Assembly: GCA_024650095.1 (NCBI GenBank)
Contig: JANKMV010000060.1
Span: 1 to 9,432 of the forward strand
Direction: 5' to 3'
Origin: Bacillota bacterium
GTDB taxonomy: Bacteria; Bacillota; Dethiobacteria; Dethiobacterales; Dethiobacteraceae
Length of the DNA stretch: 9,432 nt
The notes under the pieces were generated by a model. That model was not told the DNA's origin and ran no database searches. It saw only the letters and a list, made by a program, of their open reading frames with translations. Position 1 is the stretch's first letter, and each line of letters begins with the position of its first letter. This document shows, piece by piece, positions 1-6,161 of this stretch. The position numbers were made by a program, and so were the translations under genes.

Positions 1-60
1 ACACAGCTATTTTCATTTTTTCTGCTAAATTAGTAATATATAAGAAAAAATTCGAAAAAC

Positions 61-69
61 AGGAGGTGA
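61..69 (+). promoter_or_regulatory. Ribosome binding site that fixes the rny start
   Basis: AGGAGGTGA is a near-perfect Shine-Dalgarno sequence. It overlaps the in-frame GTG at 66, so that GTG cannot serve as the start. The in-frame TTG at 75 lies 8 bases after AGGAGG, the ideal spacing, and gives an N-terminus (MEPIYVV...) that matches the usual start of RNase Y proteins. Confidence 0.85.
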
Positions 70-74
70 AATGG

Positions 75-1616
75 TTGGAACCCATTTATGTAGTCATTAT
101 TGTAGTATTAACGGCGCTTGTGAGTGCGTTTGTAGGATATTCTATCCGCAAACAAACTGCGGAAAGAAAGATTGGTTCGGCAGAAGTTGCTGCCAAAACG
201 GTCTTACAGGAAGCAGAAAAGCAAGCACAGGCCGCTAAACGGGAAAAAATCATTGAAGCAAAAGAAGAAGTGCATAAACTACGCCGAGATTTCGAACAGG
301 AAAGCCGAGAACGACGTGAAGAATTTAAGCGGAGTGAACGCAGACTTTTACAAAAAGAAGAATCGTTAGATAAAAAGACCGCGCATATTGAGCGCAAGGA
401 AGATGATTTTAAACAAAAGGAATTGGAAATTAGCAGCATCCAGAAAAAAATATCGGAAGCGTTGGAGCAGCAATTGGTTGAACTGGAACGGTTATCTGGC
501 ATGACCACCGATGAAGCCAAAGAGATATTGCTTTCTCGTGTTCGAAACGAAGTACGACATGATATGGCCATTATGATTAAAGAAATCGAAGGTCAAGCAA
601 AAGAGGATGCTGAGAAAAAAGCACGGCATATCATTACCTATGCCATTCAAAAATTTGCGGCAGATCACGTGTCTGAGACCACTGTGTCTGTGGTTTCGTT
701 ACCGAATGATGAAATGAAGGGACGGATTATTGGCCGTGAAGGTCGTAATATTCGTGCTCTAGAAACTCTGACAGGTATCGATTTAATCATAGACGATACG
801 CCGGAAGCGGTAATTCTCTCCGGTTTCGATCCCATACGTCGTGAAGTAGCCCGTATTGCCTTAGAAAAACTTGTGGCAGACGGTCGTATTCATCCCGCCC
901 GCATTGAAGAAATGGTTGATAAAGCGCGTCAAGAAGTGGACGCACGGATTCGTGAAGAAGGAGAAGCCGCTACCTTTGAAGCAGGTGTTCACGGCTTACA
1001 TCCAGAAATTGTTAGATTATTAGGTCGCTTGCGTTACCGTACAAGCTATGGGCAAAATGTGTTAAAGCATTCCATAGAAGTTGCCCATCTGGCTGCTGCC
1101 ATGGCAGCAGAATTGGGCTTGGATGTTCAATTTGCCAAGCGAGCAGGCCTGTTGCACGACATTGGTAAAGCAGTTGACCATGAGGTTGAGGGTCCCCACG
1201 TTACCATCGGTGGCGACTTAGCCCGCAAGTATAAGGAATCCCGTGAGATAGTGAATGCCATTGCTGCACATCACGGCGATGAAGACTTCTTGACACTTGA
1301 AGCTGTGTTAATTCAAGCTGCTGATGCAGTCTCTGCAGCCCGTCCTGGTGCTCGTCGAGAGACTCTCGAAGCGTATATAAAACGCCTAGAGAAGCTTGAA
1401 GAAATTGCAGATTCCTTTGATGGTGTGGAAAAAGCATATGCTATTCAAGCAGGCCGTGAAATTCGCATTATGGTCAAGCCTGAAAAGGTTGATGACCTCT
1501 CTAGCGTAACGGTAGCACGAGAAATAGTGAAACGTATTGAAGAGGAGATGGAATACCCGGGACAGATTAAGGTAACTGTTATTCGGGAAACCAGAGCGGT
1601 GGATTACGCTAAATAA
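75..1616 (+). CDS. rny: Ribonuclease Y (membrane-anchored endoribonuclease)
   Basis: RNase Y starts bulk mRNA decay and processing in Bacillota by endonucleolytic cleavage at the inner face of the membrane, as a degradosome-like scaffold. With the TTG start the protein has 513 residues, close to the usual 520. It has one N-terminal membrane helix (about residues 4-22), then a long charged coiled coil (about 30-170, rich in E, K, R and Q). Next comes a KH RNA-binding domain with [10 protein letters not shown] at 216-225. The HD phosphohydrolase domain follows, with the catalytic LLHDIGKA motif (H361, D362) and a later AHHGDED. The C-terminus ends in TRAVDYAK, as in the B. subtilis protein. All key residues are present. 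The GTG at 66 would add three residues but overlaps the ribosome binding site. The gene appears to be transcribed alone, since a strong terminator follows 16 bases after the stop. Identification is by clear family resemblance across the whole length. Confidence 0.97.
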   Translation: MEPIYVVIIVVLTALVSAFVGYSIRKQTAERKIGSAEVAAKTVLQEAEKQAQAAKREKIIEAKEEVHKLRRDFEQESRERREEFKRSERRLLQKEESLDKKTAHIERKEDDFKQKELEISSIQKKISEALEQQLVELERLSGMTTDEAKEILLSRVRNEVRHDMAIMIKEIEGQAKEDAEKKARHIITYAIQKFAADHVSETTVSVVSLPNDEMKGRIIGREGRNIRALETLTGIDLIIDDTPEAVILSGFDPIRREVARIALEKLVADGRIHPARIEEMVDKARQEVDARIREEGEAATFEAGVHGLHPEIVRLLGRLRYRTSYGQNVLKHSIEVAHLAAAMAAELGLDVQFAKRAGLLHDIGKAVDHEVEGPHVTIGGDLARKYKESREIVNAIAAHHGDEDFLTLEAVLIQAADAVSAARPGARRETLEAYIKRLEKLEEIADSFDGVEKAYAIQAGREIRIMVKPEKVDDLSSVTVAREIVKRIEEEMEYPGQIKVTVIRETRAVDYAK

Positions 1617-1632
1617 AACAAAATGGTATCGT

Positions 1633-1668
1633 CAGACAGAACGGGACATCCGTTCTGTCTGTTTTTTT
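1633..1668 (+). terminator. Rho-independent terminator of rny
   Basis: An 11-bp perfect stem pairs CAGACAGAACG (1633-1643) with CGTTCTGTCTG (1651-1661). A further G-C pair closes a 5-base loop, and seven T residues follow (1662-1668). It begins 16 bases after the rny stop and separates rny from the next gene. Confidence 0.93.
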
Positions 1669-1698
1669 ATTATGCGTTGAAAGAACAACCAATTGTAG

Positions 1699-1718
1699 GG
1701 AACGGTCTTGACCGTTCC
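1699..1718. repeat. REP-like short palindrome
   Basis: GGAACGGT (1699-1706), a CTTG loop, and ACCGTTCC (1711-1718) form a perfect 8-bp hairpin with no T-tract. It is preceded by TTGTAGG. The form (GTAGG followed by a GC-rich palindrome around TTGACC) resembles dispersed intergenic palindromes of Bacillota genomes, as far as I recall them. It lies just after a complete terminator, so it is not needed for termination. Only one copy is in the window, so its repetitive nature is inferred. Confidence 0.5.
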
Positions 1719-1815
1719 GGACCCCGTACAGACAACATAAGTAGTGCTAATGCGCCAAAAAGAGAAAAGGGAAAAATTACAGCGATAATATTCAGCACAA
1801 AAAGCAGGATTTTGC

Positions 1816-1881
1816 ATGAAGACTATTGAAGTAACGAGAACTATGGATATTTTGTTACCGGAGGATGATGTCGAATGGTAA
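1816..1881 (+). CDS. Possible 21-residue upstream ORF, overlapping the next gene
   Basis: An ATG at 1816 opens a 21-codon frame beginning MKTIEVTRTMDILLPE and ending DDVEW, then TAA. It has an AGGA six bases upstream (1806-1809). Its end overlaps the start of the following gene by seven bases (ATGGTAA), in a different frame, which is an arrangement typical of translational coupling. The ribosome binding site of the next gene (GGAGG, 1860-1864) lies inside it. I recognise no family. It could be a leader peptide or a chance ORF, and its size alone gives no support. Confidence 0.3.
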   Translation: MKTIEVTRTMDILLPEDDVEW

Positions 1882-2390
1882 AAATAAAGCCGAACAAACA
1901 AGATGCATACACGACCAATTTGATGATTTCACTGTTAATGTGTTTTCCAGAGATCATGTCCATTCATTTTGATATGCCCAAGGAGAAGGCTAAATTTACA
2001 TATGTACTCGTGGGTAGCCCATCGAAAGAGGAATTTACTCGTTTTTCCACATTATTAGACGAATCACTTGCCGCATACGAAGAATTAACGGGTGAAGCAT
2101 TTAAGGTTAAAGCGAAATTGCAGCGCTCGAAAAAGTTAAATCTATTACTTTTACACTCCAGTACGTCAGCGCTATCATTAGAAGGTATTCAACTAATGTG
2201 CGGCATTGTTTGTAATATGTTTCCAGAGGCAGTCATTCGTGATGCAGAAACACTCGATGCCATTGTCGGTGAGGAGCAAATAAGGCAAGAGGAAATCATT
2301 GAATATTTGTTAAACCATAATACCGGCATTAAAGAAGACAATTTACTTGCCTTTCGTGATGCGGGTAAAGTTTTGGTCTACGATAAATAG
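1875..2390 (+). CDS. Uncharacterised 171-residue protein between rny and ymdB
   Basis: The start is the ATG at 1875, ten bases after GGAGG (1860-1864). An in-frame TGA at 1866 excludes anything longer. No signal peptide or clear membrane segment is visible, so a cytoplasmic location is likely. The sequence reads as an alternating alpha/beta protein. There is a strand around FTYVLVG (41-47), a charged helix around 50-72, a strand around LNLLLLHSS (88-96), and a helix around 101-116 with two cysteines (C109, C113). A glutamate-rich helix follows at about 132-147. C22 is the only other cysteine. I do not recognise the family and assign no function. Good initiation signals and sensible codon use make it a real gene. 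It has its own start after the rny terminator and is followed by a weak terminator-like hairpin before ymdB. Confidence 0.85.
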   Translation: MVKIKPNKQDAYTTNLMISLLMCFPEIMSIHFDMPKEKAKFTYVLVGSPSKEEFTRFSTLLDESLAAYEELTGEAFKVKAKLQRSKKLNLLLLHSSTSALSLEGIQLMCGIVCNMFPEAVIRDAETLDAIVGEEQIRQEEIIEYLLNHNTGIKEDNLLAFRDAGKVLVYDK

Positions 2391-2404
2391 AGACTTGGCG
2401 AAGT

Positions 2405-2426
2405 GGCTGTGTAAAAGCAGCCTTTT
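2405..2426 (+). terminator. Weak terminator-like hairpin before ymdB
   Basis: GGCTG (2405-2409) pairs with CAGCC (2418-2422), extended by a T-G wobble, leaving a GTAAAA loop. Only four T residues follow. It lies 15 bases after the preceding stop codon. The short T-tract suggests partial termination at most. Confidence 0.4.
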
Positions 2427-2429
2427 ATG

Positions 2430-2435
2430 TATAAT
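2430..2435 (+). promoter_or_regulatory. Candidate -10 element upstream of ymdB
   Basis: A consensus TATAAT lies directly after the hairpin's T-tract and 54 bases before the ymdB start. No good -35 hexamer sits 16-18 bases upstream, where the hairpin sequence lies, so this is only a candidate. Confidence 0.3.
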
Positions 2436-2489
2436 AAAGGGAAAATATTGGGACACTTTCCAGTAGAAATTAGTTTGCGAGGTGTGTAA

Positions 2490-3275
2490 ATGCGGTTTTT
2501 ACTCATAGGTGATGTGATTGGGAAACCTGGCCGTCAATGTTTACGAGATTTGCTACCGCGGATCATCCAAAACTATGACATTGACTTCACCATAGCGAAT
2601 GGAGAAAATCTAGCTTCAGGAACAGGGTTTAATGAAAAAACAGCCAATGAACTGTTTACGTATGGTGTTGATGTGCTCACCATGGGTAACCACGTCTGGG
2701 ATAAGAGGGAAGCCATTCCATATATAGACAGAGAAAAGCGTATTGTGCGACCCATAAACTATCCCCCAGGAACACCGGGACAGGGGTACGGTACTTTTCA
2801 CGCTCACGGAAAGACCATCGGCATCATTAATGCATGTGGTCGTGTTTTTATGCCTGCGTTGGATTGTCCTTTTCGTACGGTGGAAAAAGCCGTACAGCGC
2901 CTAAAAAAAGAAACAAACATTATTTTAGTTGATTTTCATGCCGAAGCCACCTCAGAAAAAATAGCATTAGGGCGCTATTTAGATGGAACCGTGTCCGCTG
3001 TTGTGGGTACCCATACACATGTGCAGACGGCAGACGAACGCATTCTAACACATGGCACCGCGTATATCACGGATTTGGGTATGACAGGACCCCGTGAATC
3101 CGTCTTGGGTGTAGATCCTGAGATTGTATTACGCAAATTTACTACCCAAATGCCTGCACGTTTTGAAGTTGCCACGAAAGGACCGTTACAATTTAATGCT
3201 GTCTATGTTGACGTAGACGAAACAACAGGATTAGCGTGCGAAATTTCTAGAATTTCGGATTTGCACGAACTTTAA
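2490..3275 (+). CDS. ymdB: YmdB-family metallophosphoesterase (2',3'-cyclic-nucleotide 2'-phosphodiesterase)
   Basis: YmdB proteins are di-metal phosphoesterases that hydrolyse 2',3'-cyclic nucleotides. In B. subtilis YmdB influences the choice between biofilm formation and motility and alters the RNA profile. The 261-residue protein carries the full active-site set: GDVIGKPGR (D8), ANGEN (E39, N40), MGNHVWDKRE (N67, H68), VDFHAE (H150) and GTHTHVQTADE (H175, H177). These positions match those described for the B. subtilis enzyme. The start at 2490 has GAGGTG five bases upstream. The C-terminal part (ITDLGMTGPRESVLGVDPE, 193-211) is also typical. No signal peptide is present, so it is cytoplasmic. 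Its position near rny and directly before spoVS is a conserved Bacillota arrangement and fits a shared role in RNA-linked developmental regulation. Confidence 0.96.
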   Translation: MRFLLIGDVIGKPGRQCLRDLLPRIIQNYDIDFTIANGENLASGTGFNEKTANELFTYGVDVLTMGNHVWDKREAIPYIDREKRIVRPINYPPGTPGQGYGTFHAHGKTIGIINACGRVFMPALDCPFRTVEKAVQRLKKETNIILVDFHAEATSEKIALGRYLDGTVSAVVGTHTHVQTADERILTHGTAYITDLGMTGPRESVLGVDPEIVLRKFTTQMPARFEVATKGPLQFNAVYVDVDETTGLACEISRISDLHEL

Positions 3276-3296
3276 TTGATTTTTTTTGCATGATAG

Positions 3297-3326
3297 GAAG
3301 GATTTTTGCCGGGGAATGATGAACTA
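3297..3326 (+). promoter_or_regulatory. Candidate sigma-H promoter of spoVS
   Basis: GAAGGATTT (3297-3305) fits the sigma-H -35 consensus RnAGGAwww exactly. Twelve bases later GATGAACTA (3318-3326) fits the -10 consensus RnnGAATww with one mismatch (C for T). spoVS of B. subtilis is known to be sigma-H dependent, so location, spacing and sequence agree. This is a prediction from consensus, with no expression evidence. Confidence 0.45.
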
Positions 3327-3372
3327 ATATTTAAAGTTATCAGAAAAGTCTAAATTATCAGGAGGGTCAGCG

Positions 3373-3633
3373 ATGGAAGTATTAAAAGTTTCAGCAAAAT
3401 CTAATCCGAATTCTGTTGCAGGTGCGTTGGCAGGTGTGCTAAGGGAAAGAGGAAATGCCGAGATGCAAGCAATTGGCGCAGGAGCTCTCAATCAGGCTAT
3501 AAAAGCTGTAGCAATTGCACGCGGTTTTGTTGCCCCCAGTGGTATGGATCTAATTTGTATACCGGCATTTACTGATATTTTGATAGAAGGGGAAGAGCGG
3601 ACAGCCATCAAGCTACTCGTTCAACCAAGATAG
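3373..3633 (+). CDS. spoVS: Stage V sporulation protein S
   Basis: SpoVS is a small, highly conserved Alba-like protein, probably binding nucleic acid. In B. subtilis it is needed for progress beyond stage V of sporulation and affects septation. The 86-residue protein has the standard length and the characteristic blocks MEVLKVSAKSNPNSVAGALA at the N-terminus, IGAGALNQAIKAVAIARGF in the middle, and GEERTAIKLLVQPR at the end. It is cytoplasmic with no membrane segment. The ribosome binding site AGGAGGG (3360-3366) is six bases before the ATG. A candidate sigma-H promoter lies upstream and a strong terminator downstream, so it may be expressed on its own as well as from ymdB. Its presence points to an endospore former, although the family also occurs in some non-sporulating bacteria. 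Confidence 0.97.
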   Translation: MEVLKVSAKSNPNSVAGALAGVLRERGNAEMQAIGAGALNQAIKAVAIARGFVAPSGMDLICIPAFTDILIEGEERTAIKLLVQPR

Positions 3634-3640
3634 AATGCAA

Positions 3641-3736
3641 GCAAAGCGCGCTTATTCAGCTTCCTTAACCGCGCTTTGCAGTACTGCTTTCATTAGCCGC
3701 TTGCTAGTTGCAAGCGTATAAATTCTTTAGCAGTAC
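3641..3736 (+). other. Tandem inverted repeats after spoVS
   Basis: Three pairings are nested or adjacent. A 10-bp stem joins GCAAAGCGCG (3641-3650) to CGCGCTTTGC (3670-3679). An 8-bp stem joins GTACTGCT (3681-3688) to AGCAGTAC (3729-3736). Inside it is a 7-bp hairpin of CGCTTGC (3698-3704) and GCAAGCG (3710-3716). None is followed by a T-tract, and the region lies before the real terminator. It could be a structured 3' UTR, a small RNA, or an old palindromic element. GCAGTAC also recurs as a direct repeat at 3678-3684 and 3730-3736. Confidence 0.45.
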
Positions 3737-3758
3737 AATTTGTGGATAATTAATTGAC

Positions 3759-3784
3759 AACACCCTAGCAGGGTGTTTTTTTTT
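3759..3784 (+). terminator. Strong intrinsic terminator after spoVS
   Basis: AACACCCT (3759-3766) pairs with AGGGTGTT (3770-3777), and a run of nine T residues follows (3776-3784). It stops transcription from ymdB-spoVS ahead of the dipeptidase operon. Confidence 0.92.
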
Positions 3785-3814
3785 GTTTGCGCTCCATGTA
3801 TGATAGTAGGAGAA

Positions 3815-3820
3815 AAGGAG
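3815..3820 (+). promoter_or_regulatory. Ribosome binding site that fixes the dipeptidase start
   Basis: AAGGAG lies nine bases before the ATG at 3830. The open frame extends upstream to 3773, but that would begin inside the spoVS terminator and add a meaningless hydrophobic leader, so 3830 is the start. Confidence 0.8.
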
Positions 3821-3829
3821 TTGATTATC

Positions 3830-4813
3830 ATGTATTCTCCCTTCAAGGATGCAGTGATTGCGGACGGTCACTGCGACACTGTCCATCTCTTTCGAGGTAG
3901 ACGAGGGTACTTGTTTGCTAATCGTAACACTACAGGTCATATTGATTTACCAAGGCTGCAGGAAGGTGGTGTCACCATGCAATTTTTTGCACTCTATATT
4001 GAACCGGAATTTAAACCCGATCAAGCCCTATCACGCACCTTACAACTTGCAGAACATTTTCTTAGCGAAATGGGAAAAAATAGTGAGCAAGTACAAATAA
4101 TACGAACGCAGCGAGATCTGGCGCGTGCTAGTAAAGATAAAAAGCTAGCAGCGCTTATGACGCTCGAAGGGGGGGAACCACTCGAGGGTGGGGTTGAAGT
4201 TCTTCAAATTCTTTATCGCCTTGGGCTTCGTGGAGTTGGGTTAACATGGAATCAACGTAATGGCTTGGCCGATGGCGTGGGGGTGGGTGCTGCCGCTGGA
4301 GGGCTTACACAGCTGGGCAAAATCATGGTGAGGGAAATGAACCGCCTTGGCATGATTGTTGATGGATCACACATTGCACCACGTGGTTTCTTCGATTTAC
4401 TAGAAACATCAACTTCACCTGTGGTGATCACCCACGCCAATGCCGCAGCACTCTGTGCGCATCCACGCAATCTAACTGATGAACAGTTGTACCTACTCCG
4501 GGATCAAGGAGGTGTGGTGGGACTGACTTTTTATCCTGCGTTTATTAGAGAAGAGGGTCCCGCTACGCTCTCGCATTTACTCGATCATTTTTGTTATATT
4601 GCCGAGCACATGGGTACGGATATGATCGCCATCGGTGCAGATTTTGATGGTATTGACGAAACGGTCGTTGAACTGTCTGACGTATCCAAACTGCCATTAC
4701 TCATGCAAGGGTTAGTCGAACGGGGCTTTACAGAAGCTGAAGTGCGCAGTATGATGGGAGAAAACCTGTTACGGATCGTAAACAATACTTTAATAAGGAG
4801 AGACATTCTGTGA
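3830..4813 (+). CDS. Membrane-dipeptidase-family zinc peptidase (M19)
   Basis: M19 enzymes (renal dipeptidase family) are TIM-barrel, di-zinc hydrolases that cleave dipeptides, often with D-residues or dehydro-residues at the C-terminal position. From the ATG at 3830 the protein has 327 residues, a normal bacterial length. The metal and substrate motifs are present in order: DGHCD (H14, D16), LEGGEPLEGG (E113), a VDGSH motif (H181), ITHANA (H202), HPRNLTDEQ (R213, N214) and IGADFDG (D271). No signal peptide is visible, so a cytoplasmic role in recycling dipeptides is likely. The stop overlaps the next gene's start in GTGA, so the two are translationally coupled. Upstream, TATGAT (3799-3804) could be a -10 element, but no convincing -35 accompanies it. 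The natural substrate cannot be told from sequence. Confidence 0.93.
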   Translation: MYSPFKDAVIADGHCDTVHLFRGRRGYLFANRNTTGHIDLPRLQEGGVTMQFFALYIEPEFKPDQALSRTLQLAEHFLSEMGKNSEQVQIIRTQRDLARASKDKKLAALMTLEGGEPLEGGVEVLQILYRLGLRGVGLTWNQRNGLADGVGVGAAAGGLTQLGKIMVREMNRLGMIVDGSHIAPRGFFDLLETSTSPVVITHANAAALCAHPRNLTDEQLYLLRDQGGVVGLTFYPAFIREEGPATLSHLLDHFCYIAEHMGTDMIAIGADFDGIDETVVELSDVSKLPLLMQGLVERGFTEAEVRSMMGENLLRIVNNTLIRRDIL

Positions 4814-5649
4814 CCATCGTAGCTGATCTACATATACATACGCGCGCAAGTGACGGTTTGTTGACTGCCACAGAGGTGATGGAGCAGGCAGCACAAGTAG
4901 GCCTCACGGCCGTGGCAATCACGGACCATGATACGGTTGCGGGCATCGATGAGGCAAAGATAGCCGGTGCTACCCTTGGCATTGACGTTTTCACAGGTGT
5001 GGAAATGAGTGCTGAGCTTGCGGGTAATGAAATTCATATTTTGGGTTACTGTTTTGATGTAACTGCAGCACCTTTTACCGCGCTTTTGCGACAACTTCGG
5101 GATAGTCGCTACCAACGTATGGAATTGATGATTGCAAAACTTAACGCGCTAGGGTATCAAATCGAACTTAGTGAGGTACTAAAGAAAGCAGGAAGTGCGG
5201 CTCCCAGTCGTCCTCATGTTGCCAGAGTATTAGTGGAGAAGGGCTATCTTGCTAGCGTGGTGGAGTGCTTTGCCACATTGCTAGAACAAGGTCAGCCCGC
5301 GTATGTAAAACGCTATAAACTAACGCCCGCCACCACCATTGCAGCCATTAGAGACGCTGGCGGTATGGCTTTTTGGGCTCACCCTGGGTTAGTGCAGGCG
5401 GATGGTTTTCTGCCATTGCTGATTGATGCAGGACTGCAGGGTCTCGAGGTGTATCATCCCGATCATACAAGCGAACAAGAGCTGCATTATGGTAATCTAG
5501 CAGCCAAGCATAATCTTTTCGTATCCGGCGGCTCGGATTTTCATGGCAAGGAAGCGGGTCGAATGCGTGAATTGGGAGCACGCGGTTTGTCTGTTGCCAC
5601 GTACCAACGCTGGCAACAGGCTTGTAGGTCGGCAAACACTGGGCAATAG
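4810..5649 (+). CDS. PHP-domain phosphoesterase (RNase AM / nucleoside 3',5'-bisphosphate phosphatase type)
   Basis: The PHP fold is a tri-metal phosphoesterase. Members of this subfamily act on 3',5'-nucleoside bisphosphates (such as pAp) or as 5'-3' exonucleases (E. coli YciV/RNase AM). The 279-residue protein has the complete metal-ligand pattern: ADLHIHTRASDG (H8, H10, D15), ITDHDT (D39, H40), GVEMSAE (E65), EIHILGY (H76), SRPHVARVL (H136), WAHPG (H191) and GGSDFHG (D243, H245). The insert between about 83 and 170, with SRPHVARVL, is typical of this subfamily rather than of PolX or histidinol phosphatase. The GTG start at 4810 overlaps the previous stop, and AAGGAG (4795-4800) precedes it by nine bases. 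It is cytoplasmic. The link to the dipeptidase is translational coupling, with no obvious shared pathway. The exact substrate is inferred from the family. Confidence 0.92.
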   Translation: MTIVADLHIHTRASDGLLTATEVMEQAAQVGLTAVAITDHDTVAGIDEAKIAGATLGIDVFTGVEMSAELAGNEIHILGYCFDVTAAPFTALLRQLRDSRYQRMELMIAKLNALGYQIELSEVLKKAGSAAPSRPHVARVLVEKGYLASVVECFATLLEQGQPAYVKRYKLTPATTIAAIRDAGGMAFWAHPGLVQADGFLPLLIDAGLQGLEVYHPDHTSEQELHYGNLAAKHNLFVSGGSDFHGKEAGRMRELGARGLSVATYQRWQQACRSANTGQ

Positions 5650-5675
5650 GGAGTGTCAGTTACAATTATTCAAGC

Positions 5676-5704
5676 TTTTCAGAATGTACGCGCTGTGATA
5701 AAAT
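5676..5704 (+). promoter_or_regulatory. Candidate sigma-A promoter of the decarboxylase operon
   Basis: TTTTCA (5676-5681, 4 of 6 to TTGACA) and TAAAAT (5699-5704, 5 of 6 to TATAAT) are separated by 17 bases in the gap before the gamma-subunit gene. This would give a leader of about 65 bases. No terminator precedes it, so read-through from the PHP gene is also possible. Confidence 0.4.
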
Positions 5705-5765
5705 TGAAACTATGGTGAGGGGGTGGTGTGCTACAAGCACGAAGGTGTACGATTATTTGTTTGGC

Positions 5766-5772
5766 AAGGAGG
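5766..5772 (+). promoter_or_regulatory. Ribosome binding site that fixes the gamma-subunit start
   Basis: AAGGAGG lies five bases before the ATG at 5778. The frame is open back to an ATG at 5712, but that start lacks a comparably placed site and would put a polar leader in front of the membrane helix. Confidence 0.8.
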
Positions 5773-5777
5773 AAACT

Positions 5778-6161
5778 ATGGAAAACATAGTATTTGGTCT
5801 TGAAATTATGGTTATAGGCTTTACAACTGTTATTATAATTTTATATCTTCTCTATCTTATTCTCTTAGGTTTTAGTCGTTTTGCACCGAAGTCAAGTATA
5901 AAAACAAAACAAAATTCTCAAGAAATAGTCCCAGCTATTGCGATAGCTAGCGATCAGCACCAGGGCCAGACGACATCACCCGAGGTCGTTGCCGTCATCA
6001 CAGCGGCCATCTCCGCGTACTTACATTTACCAGCGGGGCAATTTAAAATTGTCGCCATTATGCCTGAGCAAGCGAGTAGTGACTGGGCCATGGCTGGTAG
6101 AAATTGTTTGATGGAAAAAAGACAGAATCTAGCCATTTTTCGAAGGGAGAAAACATCATGA
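5778..6161 (+). CDS. mmdD: Na+-pumping decarboxylase, small membrane subunit (OadG/MmdD family)
   Basis: This subunit anchors and assembles the carboxyltransferase and biotin parts onto the membrane beta subunit of Na+-translocating decarboxylases. The 127-residue protein has one N-terminal membrane helix (about residues 8-33, [12 protein letters not shown] onward, very rich in I and L). A polar linker follows (about 36-65), then a C-terminal segment with [13 protein letters not shown] and [19 protein letters not shown], as in OadG-like proteins. The gene symbol is provisional because the decarboxylase's substrate is not shown by this subunit. The stop codon overlaps the next start in ATGA, and the membrane beta subunit is the third gene, so the three form an operon. 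Sequence in this family is poorly conserved, and the call leans on topology, context and the C-terminal motif. Confidence 0.88.
   Translation: MENIVFGLEIMVIGFTTVIIILYLLYLILLGFSRFAPKSSIKTKQNSQEIVPAIAIASDQHQGQTTSPEVVAVITAAISAYLHLPAGQFKIVAIMPEQASSDWAMAGRNCLMEKRQNLAIFRREKTS

Noticed and set aside
10..39. TTTTCA and TAATAT as a promoter for rny
   Set aside because: The hexamers are weak (4 of 6 each), with an 18-base gap in a very AT-rich stretch. A promoter is probably present, but I cannot place it.
86..571. 161-codon minus-strand frame opposite rny
   Set aside because: It is antisense to the coiled-coil part of RNase Y and is serine/arginine-rich as a by-product of that codon pattern. It has no domain resemblance.
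1769..1777. GGGAAAAAT resembling a sigma-F/G -10 upstream of the unknown gene
   Set aside because: No acceptable -35 lies at the right distance, and the purine-rich stretch makes a chance match likely.
1623..1901. Open frames on both strands in the gap after rny
   Set aside because: They run through the terminator and the palindrome, lack ribosome binding sites, and have no recognisable protein content.
3754..3759. Perfect TTGACA just before the spoVS terminator
   Set aside because: Nothing like a -10 lies 16-18 bases downstream, where the T-tract sits, so it is unlikely to be a promoter.
5714..5730. G-rich stretch as a possible G-quadruplex in the decarboxylase leader
   Set aside because: It has only one run longer than two G residues, too few for a stable quadruplex.
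5712..5777. N-terminal extension of the decarboxylase small subunit from the ATG at 5712
   Set aside because: The strong AAGGAGG before 5778 and the family's start close to the membrane helix favour 5778.
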